Assembly (NCBI RefSeq): GCF_001420715.1
Contig: NZ_LJJC01000004.1
Span: forward strand, 3,370,783 to 3,434,782
Length of the DNA stretch: 64,000 nt
Source of the DNA: Heyndrickxia shackletonii
GTDB lineage: Bacteria > Bacillota > Bacilli > Bacillales > Bacillaceae_C
Direction: 5' to 3'
Shown here: in pieces, positions 54,030 to 63,195 of the stretch
Layout of the letters: each line of letters opens with the position of its first letter
Numbering within the stretch: position 1 is the first letter of the stretch
Translations under genes and position numbers: made by a program
Notes under the pieces: generated by a model
Seen by the model: the letters and a program-made list of their open reading frames with translations, nothing else
The model's database searches: none
Told to the model about the DNA's origin: nothing

Positions 54030-55160
54030 ATGAAATGGAATGGTTTAAAAAGAGGGTTTTCAATTTCTTTATTGGCTTGTTGTTTATTATATGGGTGTGA
54101 TAATAAAGTAGATGGGAATCAATATGTTGAAAAGAAAGTGAATATTGTTACTGTAACGGAGTATAAGCCAGATGAAAATATGGTAGAAAAAGTAAAAGAA
54201 ATGCGAAAAAATAAAAAATCAGATGAACCATTATATAAGGTATACAAAGACTTACCATTAATAGATGTCCACAACCATCAAGCATCTGAATTTCCAACTA
54301 GTACATATGAGGAACTAGGCGTAGATAAAACCGTTATATTCGGAAATATTTCTGAGCCTGCCGCAATGAATACAGATCGCTTAGCTTGGGATGATTTTAA
54401 ACTACGGCCTGATCTCATATATCCTTCCTTTGCTGGAATTAATATTTATGATAAAGAGGGAATCAAATATACGAAGGATAACTTAGAAAAAGGGTACTTG
54501 GCGATTGGTGAACTTGCGGCAGCATCCACTTATTCACCTGTTGTTTCTATCCTGCCTTGGAAAGGTGAGGACCCTACGTCTGGTAATTTAGGTGAAATAT
54601 ATAACCTCGCCGCAAAATATAAAGTACCGGTACTACTTCATATCGATCCACCGGGAGGAGCACCTATTGAGGGTTTAAAAATGGCATTAACAGAACACCC
54701 TCAAACAAATATCATCTTTGGACATGCGAATGTAGCAAATTCTCCAGATCGAATTAAGGAACTGCTAGCAAAATATGATAATCTTTATATTGACTTTTTT
54801 GCAGGATATACAAAGTATGATGAATCAAGTCAATATAAATTGAAAGACTTTATACCTTTGATGGAAAAATATCCGGATAAATTTGTCTTTGGAACCGATG
54901 GGGGATTCGGTGTGGGATATGACAATGCAGTTAACGCCATTTACGAAACCATTGACTTATTGACACCTGATACAGCAGTGAAAGTAGCATATCAAAATTA
55001 TCAGAAACTCATCGAAACACAGCCGCCAACTATAACACAAATGAATAAGATTCAAAAATATGCGGATAAAATAGGAAACAACAAGACGCTTAAATTAAAT
55101 AAAAGAATGGCTAACGAACTACTATTTCGGCTTGAAAGTAAAAAAGCAAATAATAAATAA
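54030..55160 (+). CDS. Amidohydrolase-family lipoprotein
   Basis: This 376-residue protein has a signal peptide and lipobox (SLLACCLLYGC) and an amidohydrolase TIM barrel: LPLIDVHNHQASEF (metal His), VLLHIDPPGG, NIIFGHANVANS and FVFGTDGGFGVG (metal Asp). It is thus anchored to the outer membrane face, acting on an unknown extracellular substrate. An exported, lipid-anchored metal-dependent hydrolase under LacI control suggests a scavenging role. Confidence 0.8.
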   Translation: MKWNGLKRGFSISLLACCLLYGCDNKVDGNQYVEKKVNIVTVTEYKPDENMVEKVKEMRKNKKSDEPLYKVYKDLPLIDVHNHQASEFPTSTYEELGVDKTVIFGNISEPAAMNTDRLAWDDFKLRPDLIYPSFAGINIYDKEGIKYTKDNLEKGYLAIGELAAASTYSPVVSILPWKGEDPTSGNLGEIYNLAAKYKVPVLLHIDPPGGAPIEGLKMALTEHPQTNIIFGHANVANSPDRIKELLAKYDNLYIDFFAGYTKYDESSQYKLKDFIPLMEKYPDKFVFGTDGGFGVGYDNAVNAIYETIDLLTPDTAVKVAYQNYQKLIETQPPTITQMNKIQKYADKIGNNKTLKLNKRMANELLFRLESKKANNK

Positions 55161-55260
55161 TTGATTATAATTATGATCCAAGAATTAAATGATTTACTAA
55201 AATCTGAATAACCTATTTTAAACGAAAAGAGGCTGGGACAAAACCCGCCTCTGAGATGAA

Positions 55261-55303
55261 AAAGCCGGTGAAATTTTACGACAAGTAAAATTTCACCGGC
55301 TTT
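55261..55303. terminator. Hairpin near left end of IS1182
   Basis: AAAGCCGGTGAAATTTTAC pairs perfectly with GTAAAATTTCACCGGCTTT. It probably blocks entry of outside transcription into the transposase. Confidence 0.8.
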
Positions 55304-55385
55304 GATTATTTTTTGAATAAAAATAAGGACCGCTTCTGATAAAATTAAGTCACCACAACAAAATTATACAGAAAGAAGGATCCTT

Positions 55386-56960
55386 ATGTTTAAAAATTAT
55401 ACCATGAATCAATTAGTTTTGCCTTTAGATTTAGAAGTAAAATTACAAAAAAATGATATTGCCTTCCATGTCCATCATTTAGTTGAAAGCATCCCTCTTG
55501 AAGCGTTCGAACCATTTCTGCGAAATAATGGCTGCCCTGCCTACCATCCACGCATGATGCTTAAAATTATCTTATGTGCTTACACGCAATCTATCTTTTC
55601 AGGACGCAAAATGGAAGCCCTATTAAAAGACAGTATCCGTATGATGTGGTTAGCTCAAGGTTATCAACCAAGCTACCGCACCATCAACCGATTCCGTGTT
55701 CAATCAGAAGTGAAAGATTTAATTCGCCAATGTTTCGTCCAATTTCGTTGCCAATTGATCGAAGAAAAACTTATCGATCAAGAAGCGGTTTTTATCGATG
55801 GTACAAAGATTGAAGCGAATGCGAATAAATTTACGTTTGTCTGGAAGAAATCGATTGAGAAATATCATCAAAGTTTAATTGAAAAGTCAAACCAGCTATA
55901 CAATGAACTGCTTGAAAATGAAATTATACCTGAAATGGAACGTGAAAGCGATGAACAGTTATCATTGGAAGAACTCGCTCAATTGGTTCAAAAAGTGGAC
56001 GATGTCGTAACCGAGTATGATAAACAAATAGAAGCATCATCAGACGTTCCAGAACGAAAAGCTTTAAGAAATGAACGGAAATACCCAAAACAAGTGCGAA
56101 AACAGTTGATTGATTTTGTCCTGCGAAAACAGAAATACCAACAAGACATTGAAATCTTTGGCACGCGTAATAGCTATTCTAAAACAGATCCAGATGCGAC
56201 ATTTATGCGAATGAAAGATGATTATATGCAAAACGGACAATTGAAAGCTGGTTACAATGTACAAATCGCAACGGAGGGCCAATACGCGCTTGCCTATAGT
56301 TTATTTTCAAACCCAACAGATACGCGTACGTTAATTCCATTTTTAGATGAGATCGAGCAGCATTATTTCGAGTTACCGAAACACATTGCCGCAGATGCAG
56401 GTTATGGTAGTGAACAAAACTTTAATGATATCCTTTTGAAAAGAAAACGAGAAGCACTTATTACATATAATATGTATTTGAAGGAACAAAAGAAAAAGTA
56501 CAAACAAAACACTTTTAATCCCGACAACTGGAAGTATGATAAAGAAACAGATACCTATACATGCCCTAATCAGAAACGTCTTGAATATCAATATCATTCA
56601 GTCCGAAATGACCGTACAGGCTTCCAACGGAAGTTCAAAATCTACGAGTGCGAAGACTGTTCGGGATGCCCATTCCGTTCATCCTGTACAAAAGCAAAAG
56701 AAGGCAACAATCGAAAACTAATGGTGAATGAAAAATGGGAACAGCAAAAAGAATATGTAAGAGCGAAGCTTTCAGAAGAGAAAACGAGTGCCATCTATCG
56801 AAAACGCAAAATCGATGTGGAACCAGTTTTTGGATTCTTGAAGGCTAATTTGCGTTTCGCTCGATTTTCTGTACGAGGAAAATCGAAGGTAGAAAACGAA
56901 ATGGGCCTTGCGTTAATGGCAGTGAATTTAAGAAAATTCACTGCCAAACAACTAAGGTAA
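55386..56960 (+). CDS. IS1182-family transposase
   Basis: This 524-residue DDE transposase starts MFKNYTMNQLVLPLDLEV. DGTKIEANANKF holds the first Asp of the triad. The middle part has IAADAGYGSEQNF (second Asp) and CEDCSGCPFRSSC (cysteine-rich), and the Glu is in RKRKIDVEPVFGFLKANLRF. The frame is intact; the ribosome site is AAAGAAGG. One copy in this window. Confidence 0.92.
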   Translation: MFKNYTMNQLVLPLDLEVKLQKNDIAFHVHHLVESIPLEAFEPFLRNNGCPAYHPRMMLKIILCAYTQSIFSGRKMEALLKDSIRMMWLAQGYQPSYRTINRFRVQSEVKDLIRQCFVQFRCQLIEEKLIDQEAVFIDGTKIEANANKFTFVWKKSIEKYHQSLIEKSNQLYNELLENEIIPEMERESDEQLSLEELAQLVQKVDDVVTEYDKQIEASSDVPERKALRNERKYPKQVRKQLIDFVLRKQKYQQDIEIFGTRNSYSKTDPDATFMRMKDDYMQNGQLKAGYNVQIATEGQYALAYSLFSNPTDTRTLIPFLDEIEQHYFELPKHIAADAGYGSEQNFNDILLKRKREALITYNMYLKEQKKKYKQNTFNPDNWKYDKETDTYTCPNQKRLEYQYHSVRNDRTGFQRKFKIYECEDCSGCPFRSSCTKAKEGNNRKLMVNEKWEQQKEYVRAKLSEEKTSAIYRKRKIDVEPVFGFLKANLRFARFSVRGKSKVENEMGLALMAVNLRKFTAKQLR

Positions 56961-56983
56961 TAGAAAATTTAAACGCAAAAATA

Positions 56984-57023
56984 GAGAAAGGTGAATTTGA
57001 GTTCCCTCAAATTCACCTTTCTC
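56984..57023. terminator. Hairpin near right end of IS1182
   Basis: GAGAAAGGTGAATTTGA pairs with TCAAATTCACCTTTCTC around a short loop, after the transposase stop. Confidence 0.8.
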
Positions 57024-57074
57024 ACTATTTGAAGCTAGTTATGTCCCAGCCTCTATTACATAAAATAATGTGTA

Positions 57075-57623
57075 CTACTGTTTTGGTAGTCCGGGTGCAT
57101 AATAATATGGAGGAACTCTTATCCATCCTCGCTTTCGCATTAAATCCTTTAATGAAGATCCAAATTTCATTTTTTCTAACATACACTGTGTAAATAATGC
57201 GCCTACATCATTTCGAATACTTTGACTTAAAGAAGTAGCACACGTAGTAATGGCCGCTACAGTCTTAATGCTTAAACCATTCATGATTTCATCATGTGTA
57301 AGTTTTACTCCAAGTGGAACCCCATTTGGGTCAGAGTTTGGACGTTGCTCACTAGTTGGCGGAAGATGTATCCCTTCCTTTTTCATGAAGTCTTTAAATC
57401 TTGTCCCCTGGGTATCACATTGCTTTAAGCTTTCCTTTAAAATTTTTAGGACATCATCATCACTTGTAGTATTTAGTCCAATTTGGATATATATTGTGGC
57501 TTCATCCATTAAGGCTAAATAATACCAACAACTCATTACTTCCCCAACATGTAAAGGATTTTTAGGTTCGTTATCCAAATTCAATTGTAAAAAATCTTTT
57601 ACAGCTTCAAAGATAGTTGTCAT
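57075..57623 (-). CDS. DUF3231-type protein (CotF-like)
   Basis: This 182-residue protein is mostly helical, with NEPKNPLHVGEVMSCWYYLAL (ferritin-like coat protein start) and FMKKEGIHLPPTSEQRPNSD. It resembles the single-domain form of DUF3231, related to spore coat protein CotF. Usual members have two such domains in about 330 residues, so this one is half-length but closed by a plausible start (GGAGTGAGTACC). Function unknown; spore association is inferred. Confidence 0.68.
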   Translation of the reverse strand: MTTIFEAVKDFLQLNLDNEPKNPLHVGEVMSCWYYLALMDEATIYIQIGLNTTSDDDVLKILKESLKQCDTQGTRFKDFMKKEGIHLPPTSEQRPNSDPNGVPLGVKLTHDEIMNGLSIKTVAAITTCATSLSQSIRNDVGALFTQCMLEKMKFGSSLKDLMRKRGWIRVPPYYYAPGLPKQ

Positions 57624-57799
57624 TGGTACTCACTCCAATCGTTACTTTAAACGTTATTTGCAACATGCTTAACCAATTTCTGATGCCAATTGGACTTTTT
57701 ATTTGCTTATTAATAAAAATAATTTTTTCCATTATAAATTAATGCAAACCCTTTAAAATGGTATTTATCTCTTTTAGTTGTGTTTATATTTTTTTCGTC

Positions 57800-58234
57800 T
57801 AAGGAGTAGAATTTATTTATATATAATCTTGCCAAAAATATTTGTCATTAACCAGGGAATTTTATTGGACAAAGGTTTGTTCGTTACGAATGGTGTGCTG
57901 TTCACGACTAGTTTGGCTGCAAGTCCCGACCTGAGATTCCCTGTAACACTTCTCCGCCATTTTTCATATAGACGCGAAGATGGAACTTTAAACCTTGTCA
58001 ATAATGATACGCAGATGGTAAATGCGTCATTGTCCAAAAATGTGGTACCGATGATGTCTGTTACCAACTTTACTTCCTCGCATGCCGGTTCCAACTTGCC
58101 GTCAACCGTCTCATCCAATTAGATAAGAAAACTTTCACCTTGGGAAGCACATAGACGCGAAACGGATGTTTTCTATGAAAACGATCAAAATGAATGGGCT
58201 ATGGTTCACGGACACTATTCTCGTAAGCCCGAAT
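57800..58234 (+). pseudogene. Fragment resembling spore GH18 hydrolase
   Basis: The plus frame reads RFPVTLLRHFSYRREDGTLN, LVNNDTQMVNASLSKNVVPM, MSVTNFTSSHAGSNLPSTVS, then TAG at 58120-58122. It continues in the same frame as PWEAHRRETDVFYENDQNEW to TGA at 58232. The first block resembles the GH18 domain of spore cortex-lytic YaaH/SleL-type enzymes. Start, LysM repeats and catalytic DxxE motif are missing. The downstream block could be from another gene. Confidence 0.45.
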
Positions 58235-58241
58235 GATTTCT

Positions 58242-58290
58242 AAAAACACAATCCGAAGACGTACAAAATACGTCAATGAATTGTGTTTTT
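58242..58290 (+). terminator. Terminator after the decayed spore-hydrolase region
   Basis: AAAAACACAAT pairs with ATTGTGTTTTT and an inner GACGTA pairs with TACGTC. T-rich 3' end. Confidence 0.75.
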
Positions 58291-58418
58291 TGACACTTTC
58301 TATCTTTCACGGTTATTTCCTATATTAATATGCTCTTTCCTCATATTTCCCCTTCAATTGGTAACACTAACCTTCGTGCGGACAAAATAATAAAGATTTA
58401 CCTGCTGGAGGTAGCTAA

Positions 58419-59509
58419 ATGCAGCCGCAAACGATTCCTGAGTACATAAAATTCTCGCCATTTCTTATTTTCTTTCTTATTCAATCTATGCAAATAAGCT
58501 TAGGAATACTGGGATTTCAAAAATTTATCGCTCTCTTTGCCGGATATGATGCTTGGCTATCGGTAATTATTGCAGGAGTAACAATGAATATCATCATGTG
58601 GTTTATGTTTAAACAATTAGAATTGGTAAATGGAGATATGTGTGATATTCATTGGACAATTTTTGGAAAATGGTTGGGTAATCTTATCAATATTCTAATT
58701 GCTATTTATTTTTTATGGTATGCGATAACCATCTTAAGGAATTATATTGAATTCGTACAGGTCTGGATGTTCCCTAATTTAAGTAATTTTTGGTTTGCGG
58801 CCGGTTATCTTTTATTATGTATCTATATTATTCACGGAGGTATCCGAACAATCGTTGGAATCGCTTTTTTTCCTTCGTTCTTCCGTTCTATATTATATTT
58901 ATCCAGGGATTTACTCTTCACTTTGCTGATTTCCGGCACTTTTTACCTGTTTTTGATCATTCCCTGGGTGATGTAATGAAGTCAGCCGAAAACATGTCAT
59001 TAGCAAATTCGGGTTACGAGACACTCTTGCTTTTCTATCCATATATAAAAAGCCCAAATAAGGCAAGAAAATGGGGACAACTTTCCATCATCTTTACGAC
59101 CATATTATATTTATTCACGACCTTCCTTACCTTTGCTTTCTTTGCGCAAACAGAACTGAAAAAGGAAATTTGGCCAACTTTAACTGCTTATAAAATTGTA
59201 AAATTACCAGTTGTGGAGCGTTTTGAATTCATCGGAATAGCAAACTGGTGTTTAATTATATTACCTAGTATTTGTTTGTCCATTTGGTGTGCAGGTAGAT
59301 TACTTAAAAGAACGATTAAATTAAATCTAAAATATAGCGTACCCATTTTATGTACTCTTATCTTATTTGGATGTATAGTTATAAAAACCAGATCGGAAAT
59401 AGATATTTTAAATTCGATCATTAATGATTTGGGATTTTTCTTGGGGTATATTTACATTCCTATTTTGTTTGTATTATTGTGGCTAGTTACGAAAATTAGA
59501 TCAAAATGA
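58419..59509 (+). pseudogene. GerAB-family germination permease, frameshifted
   Basis: An orphan germinant-receptor B-type permease. The first frame (58419-58976) gives MQPQTIPEYIKFSPFLIFFL through GIRTIVGIAFF. The second gives SFVLPFYIIFIQGFTLHFAD to the end at 59509. The joint lies in the T-run of GCTTTTTTTCC: one additional T restores IAFFSFVLPFYII and a normal 363-residue, roughly ten-helix protein. The start is preceded by GGAGGTAGC. No gerA or gerC genes adjoin. Confidence 0.75.
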
Positions 59510-59719
59510 AACGTATGTTAATTAAATTGTGATTGGCCTAATTTTAAACTATTTTACTCTTAAGTATTTTTTAGTACCCATTCCTGGCATTATATTATAA
59601 AAAGTCACTGAAATTACTTTTAAAGGAACTCAAGTATCCGGTTCATTCACCCTAAAATGTACTGGTGCTCCATTAGAACAAAATATTAGTTGATGAATTA
59701 ATTGTATTATTTCTCCATA

Positions 59720-60235
59720 ATGGTCCATGCTAAAAGTAAAAAGGATTATTTTATGATAGGATTAACTATTGCTATTATTACATTCAATTTAACTGCATTC
59801 CTAACTAATAAAAAACTAAGTAGAAGTCAAATAGTCCATATATGGATGTTTACGATTGCTTTCCAACAAACTTTCGATATATTCGTTGAATTTAAATATC
59901 ACGGGTATTGGTATTTCGGGAAAGGAATAGACTGGAAAGGACTCCTTCCTCATCTTTTTATCGTTCCCCCGGTTAATTTAATGTTTTTGAACTGGTATCC
60001 ATCTGAGAAAAAGCATTTTATCCGCTTTATGTATATTTTCATTTTTGTAGGATTCATTTTATTATATGAGGCTATAACTTTAATTCCTGAACCTTGGGCA
60101 TACTTTCATAATGGTTGGTGGAAGCTCTGGCTATCTGCTATTGTGGATCCAATATTACTACTGATACTGCTATTTTATTACAACTGGATATGTAAGTTAG
60201 AACAAAATAAACAATGCATTGTAATGGATAAATGA
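59720..60235 (+). CDS. CBO0543-family membrane protein
   Basis: This 171-residue membrane protein has about five helices; DIFVEFKYHGYWYFGKGIDW and the C-terminal EAITLIPEPWAYFHNGWW are typical of the CBO0543 family. I use the ATG at 59720; an in-frame TTG at 59702 is the alternative, and neither has a strong ribosome site. A truncated copy of its 3' third is at 16960-17145. A terminator at 60235 follows at once. Confidence 0.68.
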   Translation: MVHAKSKKDYFMIGLTIAIITFNLTAFLTNKKLSRSQIVHIWMFTIAFQQTFDIFVEFKYHGYWYFGKGIDWKGLLPHLFIVPPVNLMFLNWYPSEKKHFIRFMYIFIFVGFILLYEAITLIPEPWAYFHNGWWKLWLSAIVDPILLLILLFYYNWICKLEQNKQCIVMDK

Positions 60236-60274
60236 AAAGCCCTAAACACTTAAAAATAAAGGTTTAGGGCTTTT
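60235..60274 (+). terminator. Terminator after the CBO0543-family gene
   Basis: AAAAGCCCTAAAC pairs perfectly with GTTTAGGGCTTTT. Confidence 0.8.
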
Positions 60275-60318
60275 CATTGTATATGATTCTGTCAAAAGGA
60301 GATATTTCCCTTCAAATA

Positions 60319-60528
60319 TTATCCCAGTACAATACCAATATTTTTAATAAACACATATAAGAATATTAGAACTGAAATTATATTTGATATACTGTTTGGT
60401 ATCTTAATTATTCTGAGAATCCATTTAACAACTAATCCTATAACTAATGGAATTCCTAATAATAGAGTAAGTTGTAAAACCATATGATTCATTTGTCCAT
60501 GAAATGGACTAAAATCAATCTTTTCCAA
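60319..60528 (-). CDS. Small two-helix membrane protein, unknown
   Basis: A 69-residue protein with two hydrophobic segments (QLTLLLGIPLVIGLVVKWIL; IISVLIFLYVFIKNIGIVLG). The start is TTG 60528, with GGGGGTG five bases upstream. No family is recognised. It could be a genuine small gene of the island edge. Confidence 0.5.
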   Translation of the reverse strand: MEKIDFSPFHGQMNHMVLQLTLLLGIPLVIGLVVKWILRIIKIPNSISNIISVLIFLYVFIKNIGIVLG

Positions 60529-60576
60529 ATCAACACCCCCAAATAATATATCGGAGATATTTATAATAATTTAAAA

Positions 60577-60595
60577 ACCCCACCGAAAGGTGGGA
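60577..60595 (-). terminator. Terminator of the first xtrA cassette
   Basis: CCCCACC pairs with GGTGGG on a GAAA tetraloop. On the minus strand a five-T run follows. It lies 130 bases downstream of the 55-codon gene. Confidence 0.7.
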
Positions 60596-60727
60596 TTCTT
60601 CATCAAAATTCTATTTACCGGCCATGATGCATATAGTTTATAATATTAGAAAATATTGTTTTCAAATATACATAGTTCTCCAGAATATTTCTGGCAATTG
60701 AATCAGTTGAAAACTACTTTATCATTT

Positions 60728-60895
60728 TCAATCAAAAAAACTAATACCCTCTGTCTTTTTGATCATATCTTCAAAAAATCCTTTAATTACACCATCATAG
60801 ACATCGAACTTCGATTTTTCATCATGAAATACTTTCCTAAATATTAATTCAGAAGATCCTTCTGCCTCTTTAAGTAGCTTTTTTAATAGTTTCAA
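60728..60895 (-). CDS. Cassette gene 1 behind xtrA 3' end (55 residues)
   Basis: The TTG start at 60895 overlaps the stop of the xtrA fragment (TTGA). The product begins MKLLKKLLKEAEGSSELIFR and ends KKTEGISFFD. It is a short amphipathic protein with no recognised family. A terminator follows. The same junction arrangement recurs twice upstream with different genes. Confidence 0.5.
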   Translation of the reverse strand: MKLLKKLLKEAEGSSELIFRKVFHDEKSKFDVYDGVIKGFFEDMIKKTEGISFFD

Positions 60896-60999
60896 AACTC
60901 TTCCCCCTCATCCCACTTCACACGATTAATCTTCCCCTGATGTGTAATAATCTTTGTTTCACCATATTCCGGGATTCCGGTAATGGGACTATTCTTGCC
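60892..60999 (-). pseudogene. xtrA/yqaO 3' fragment (cassette copy 1)
   Basis: The minus frame reads SPITGIPEYGETKIITHQGK then INRVKWDEGEEF and stops at 60892. It closely matches the C-terminal half of the intact protein at 62789-62989. An upstream TAG closes the frame, so only the tail survives. Confidence 0.7.
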
Positions 61000-61164
61000 T
61001 TCCTAACAAACAATATCATATGGAAATACTCCCCTATATTACTACTATATCAAACACTAGTTATATAGGACTAGATTCTATTTCAAAACAACCATCAAAA
61101 GAAGACACCAAACAAACACTAAATTGCGTTCGTTTAGTGTCCTCCAGTTGACTGATAGAACATA
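61000..61164. terminator. Non-coding gap with terminator-like hairpin
   Basis: The hairpin ACACTAAA/TTTAGTGT (61116-61140) lies just after the stop of the 179-residue gene and is its likely terminator. The rest is not coding. Confidence 0.5.
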
Positions 61165-61704
61165 TTATTTAATTGAATTACTAAAAGGCTTGTACAAAAA
61201 TCCTTCTTTTTTAATATATAATAGAGTGTCCATTCCCTCTCTATCATAAAATTCAAATTCCGGAGAACTTGCGACCATACTTTTTTTATATAGATTCGTA
61301 AAGTGAATTTCAATAAAAGCTACTCTTCCAAAGAGTGATACTTTGTTCGGAATTTCTATTCCAAAGCATTTTCCTGTTTCAATAAAACGATCCGATTTCT
61401 TTAAATACTTATATTTTAATTCTATTATTTCTTGAGATTCCTTTACAATCATTTCAACTTTATCAATTTTAATAGTGGGCGTAGCATCATTTAAAACGAT
61501 AATTTTTACTGGAGCTTTTTCTCCCATTCGTTCAATCGATGTTGCATGAAACCATGGTTGAGCACCATAATGTTTTTCCTTATCTTTATTTTTACTTTGC
61601 TTAATTGAAATGATGATAGTTATTAAAGCTGCTGTGGAGGCTATTGCAGAAGCTATTGCTCCAATTGCAGTCCAGTTTACAAAAAACCCTAAGACAAAGT
61701 TCAA
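61165..61704 (-). CDS. Cassette gene 2: membrane-anchored unknown protein
   Basis: This 179-residue protein has one N-terminal transmembrane segment (IGAIASAIASTAALITIIISI) and then a soluble domain of about 140 residues. The start is TTG 61704, overlapping the stop of the preceding xtrA tail (TTGA). No family is recognised. The one-helix plus soluble-domain layout is common in phage-borne and defence-related small proteins. Confidence 0.6.
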   Translation of the reverse strand: MNFVLGFFVNWTAIGAIASAIASTAALITIIISIKQSKNKDKEKHYGAQPWFHATSIERMGEKAPVKIIVLNDATPTIKIDKVEMIVKESQEIIELKYKYLKKSDRFIETGKCFGIEIPNKVSLFGRVAFIEIHFTNLYKKSMVASSPEFEFYDREGMDTLLYIKKEGFLYKPFSNSIK

Positions 61705-61730
61705 AACTCTTCCCCCTCATCCCATTTATC
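61701..61730 (-). pseudogene. xtrA/yqaO 3' tail (cassette copy 2)
   Basis: Only the final codons NDKWDEGEEF and the stop remain, in front of cassette gene 2. The DNA repeats that of the other two copies through the stop. Confidence 0.7.
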
Positions 61731-61814
61731 ATTAAATTTTAGGTCGTTTATTAACACATTTTTTTCCAAGTACTGCATCAAATTATTTAAATAATAATTC
61801 CACTCGAATCTACA

Positions 61815-62792
61815 TTAAATATTTTTATTTTTCATATCACTAAAAAAAATATTTTTTTCTTTCAGCTCTACGACAAAGGTACACCAGACCCCACCAATAA
61901 TATGTGGTAAAAAGAATAATGAAAATAACATTTCAGTCCATGCACTACTTTGTTCTTTAAATTGCAAAATTATATTTCTAGTGATTTCTTTACTTGACAA
62001 ATAGCTTCCTGACTCACCTCTTAAAGTAATTTTTTCTGATAAATTCATTTCATTAATCATTTTTTCAAATTGTTCTACATTTTTTTTGTTTTTTAAGATA
62101 TCTTCAAGATGCCTTTCATCTCTAATATTTAATTCATTAAGAATAACGTCTTTATAAATAAATTTTTCCACATCGTCTTTAATTAAAAAGACAATTGTAG
62201 AAAGGGAAGTAATTAAAGCTACCCAAGCGTAAATTGCAACTTTTATAACTTTTAATCTTAATTCATCCGTCTCCAAACTAGTTAATAGTATCGGTATAAA
62301 TATCGTTAACACATAAATAATAGTAAACATGTCTCTATCACTAATTTTATACGCTTCTTGGAGAATAATTAACCCTAATCCCGCAATGAAAAAATTGATA
62401 AAAAACATACAAAAAAACAAGATTAGGTATTTCCACCAAGTATTTAGTATTATTCTTATATATTGGTAGGAAATAGCTAAAATTAGAAACCATAAAGATA
62501 TATTTAGCCATACCCAAACCTTATCTGTTGTATTAAAATAAATAAAAGCTGTAGAAAACCATAGACAGAAAGTAATTTCTCTCATTATTTTAAAAAAAAA
62601 TCTAATAGAGTTAAAATCTCCTTTTTTTCTGTAAAGGAAAAAAATTTGATAAATAATGAACGAAAAGTATATTATCCCTATAAAAAAATGAAAATAATGC
62701 AATTTATATAAACTCCATATTAATAAAAATGTAATCACTATATTTACAGGTAAATAATATTTTTTGTACGTTTCTGCATTGCTGAAAATCAA
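61815..62792 (-). CDS. Cassette gene 3: multi-helix membrane protein, unknown
   Basis: This 325-residue protein has about eight hydrophobic helices followed by a cytosolic charged region (about residues 205-275) and a last hydrophobic stretch. The start is TTG 62792, overlapping the xtrA stop. No family is recognised. It begins exactly where the intact xtrA-like gene ends, as in the two other copies. Confidence 0.6.
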   Translation of the reverse strand: MIFSNAETYKKYYLPVNIVITFLLIWSLYKLHYFHFFIGIIYFSFIIYQIFFLYRKKGDFNSIRFFFKIMREITFCLWFSTAFIYFNTTDKVWVWLNISLWFLILAISYQYIRIILNTWWKYLILFFCMFFINFFIAGLGLIILQEAYKISDRDMFTIIYVLTIFIPILLTSLETDELRLKVIKVAIYAWVALITSLSTIVFLIKDDVEKFIYKDVILNELNIRDERHLEDILKNKKNVEQFEKMINEMNLSEKITLRGESGSYLSSKEITRNIILQFKEQSSAWTEMLFSLFFLPHIIGGVWCTFVVELKEKNIFFSDMKNKNI

Positions 62793-62989
62793 AACTCTTC
62801 CCCCTCATCCCACTTCATCCGCTTAATCTTTCCTTGATATGTCATAATCTTCGTTTTACCATGTTCCAGAAGAGGACCAATCCTAGCCTTCCCGTCACAA
62901 ACAACTATGGAAAAGCTTCCCTTTTGTTCCATTATATCAATTTCTAGTTTCATAGTACTAGGATTAATTTCCATGTCTTTTAGTCTCAT
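62789..62989 (-). CDS. XtrA/YqaO-family phage protein
   Basis: This 66-residue protein reads MRLKDMEINPSTMKLEIDIM and ends YQGKIKRMKWDEGEEF. It resembles XtrA of PBSX and YqaO of the skin element (from family memory). I start at ATG 62989, preceded by GGGAGGCTACC; the frame runs on to 63025. The last codon (TGA) overlaps the next gene's TTG. Confidence 0.7.
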   Translation of the reverse strand: MRLKDMEINPSTMKLEIDIMEQKGSFSIVVCDGKARIGPLLEHGKTKIMTYQGKIKRMKWDEGEEF

Positions 62990-63069
62990 AAGGTAGCCTC
63001 CCATGATATAATAATAGGCTGTCAAGAGGAATCCTAGCTTTTTAATATGCTTTTTTAAAGGGAATTTGT

Positions 63070-63195
63070 ATGTTAATCAAAGACCTTAAGAAATTGCTTG
63101 GGTTAGTAGTTGCATTATTAGTTTCCTTTTTATTTATTTGGATGGTTGCAAAATACAAAAACATCATCTTGCCTTGGTTTATTAAAAATGGATAA
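63070..63195 (+). CDS. Single-helix small membrane protein (41 residues)
   Basis: The ATG at 63070 follows AAAGGG by seven bases. The product reads MLIKDLKKLLGLVVALLVSF then LFIWMVAKYKNIILPWFIKNG, a single transmembrane segment of about 20 residues with a positive N-terminus. No family is recognised. It is divergent from the xtrA cassette array. Confidence 0.45.
   Translation: MLIKDLKKLLGLVVALLVSFLFIWMVAKYKNIILPWFIKNG

Larger units (their letters stand above)
55228..57054 (+). mobile_element. IS1182-family insertion sequence (intact)
   Basis: The terminal inverted repeats AGAGGCTGGGACA (55228) and TGTCCCAGCCTCT (ending 57054) enclose one transposase gene. Hairpins at 55261-55303 and 56984-57023 act as transcription blockers on either side. 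No flanking duplication longer than a few bases is obvious. Confidence 0.85.
60892..62812 (-). repeat. Three copies of a 24-bp direct repeat at xtrA 3' ends
   Basis: The 24-base run beginning TCAAAACTCTTCCCC and continuing CCTCATCCCA occurs unchanged at 60892, 61701 and 62789 (spacings 809 and 1088). Each marks the xtrA stop fused to a different downstream gene. Confidence 0.85.

Noticed and set aside
57813-58118. 101-codon minus-strand frame
   Set aside because: It opposes the plus-strand frame with the GH18-like residues and has no ribosome site; treated as a shadow.
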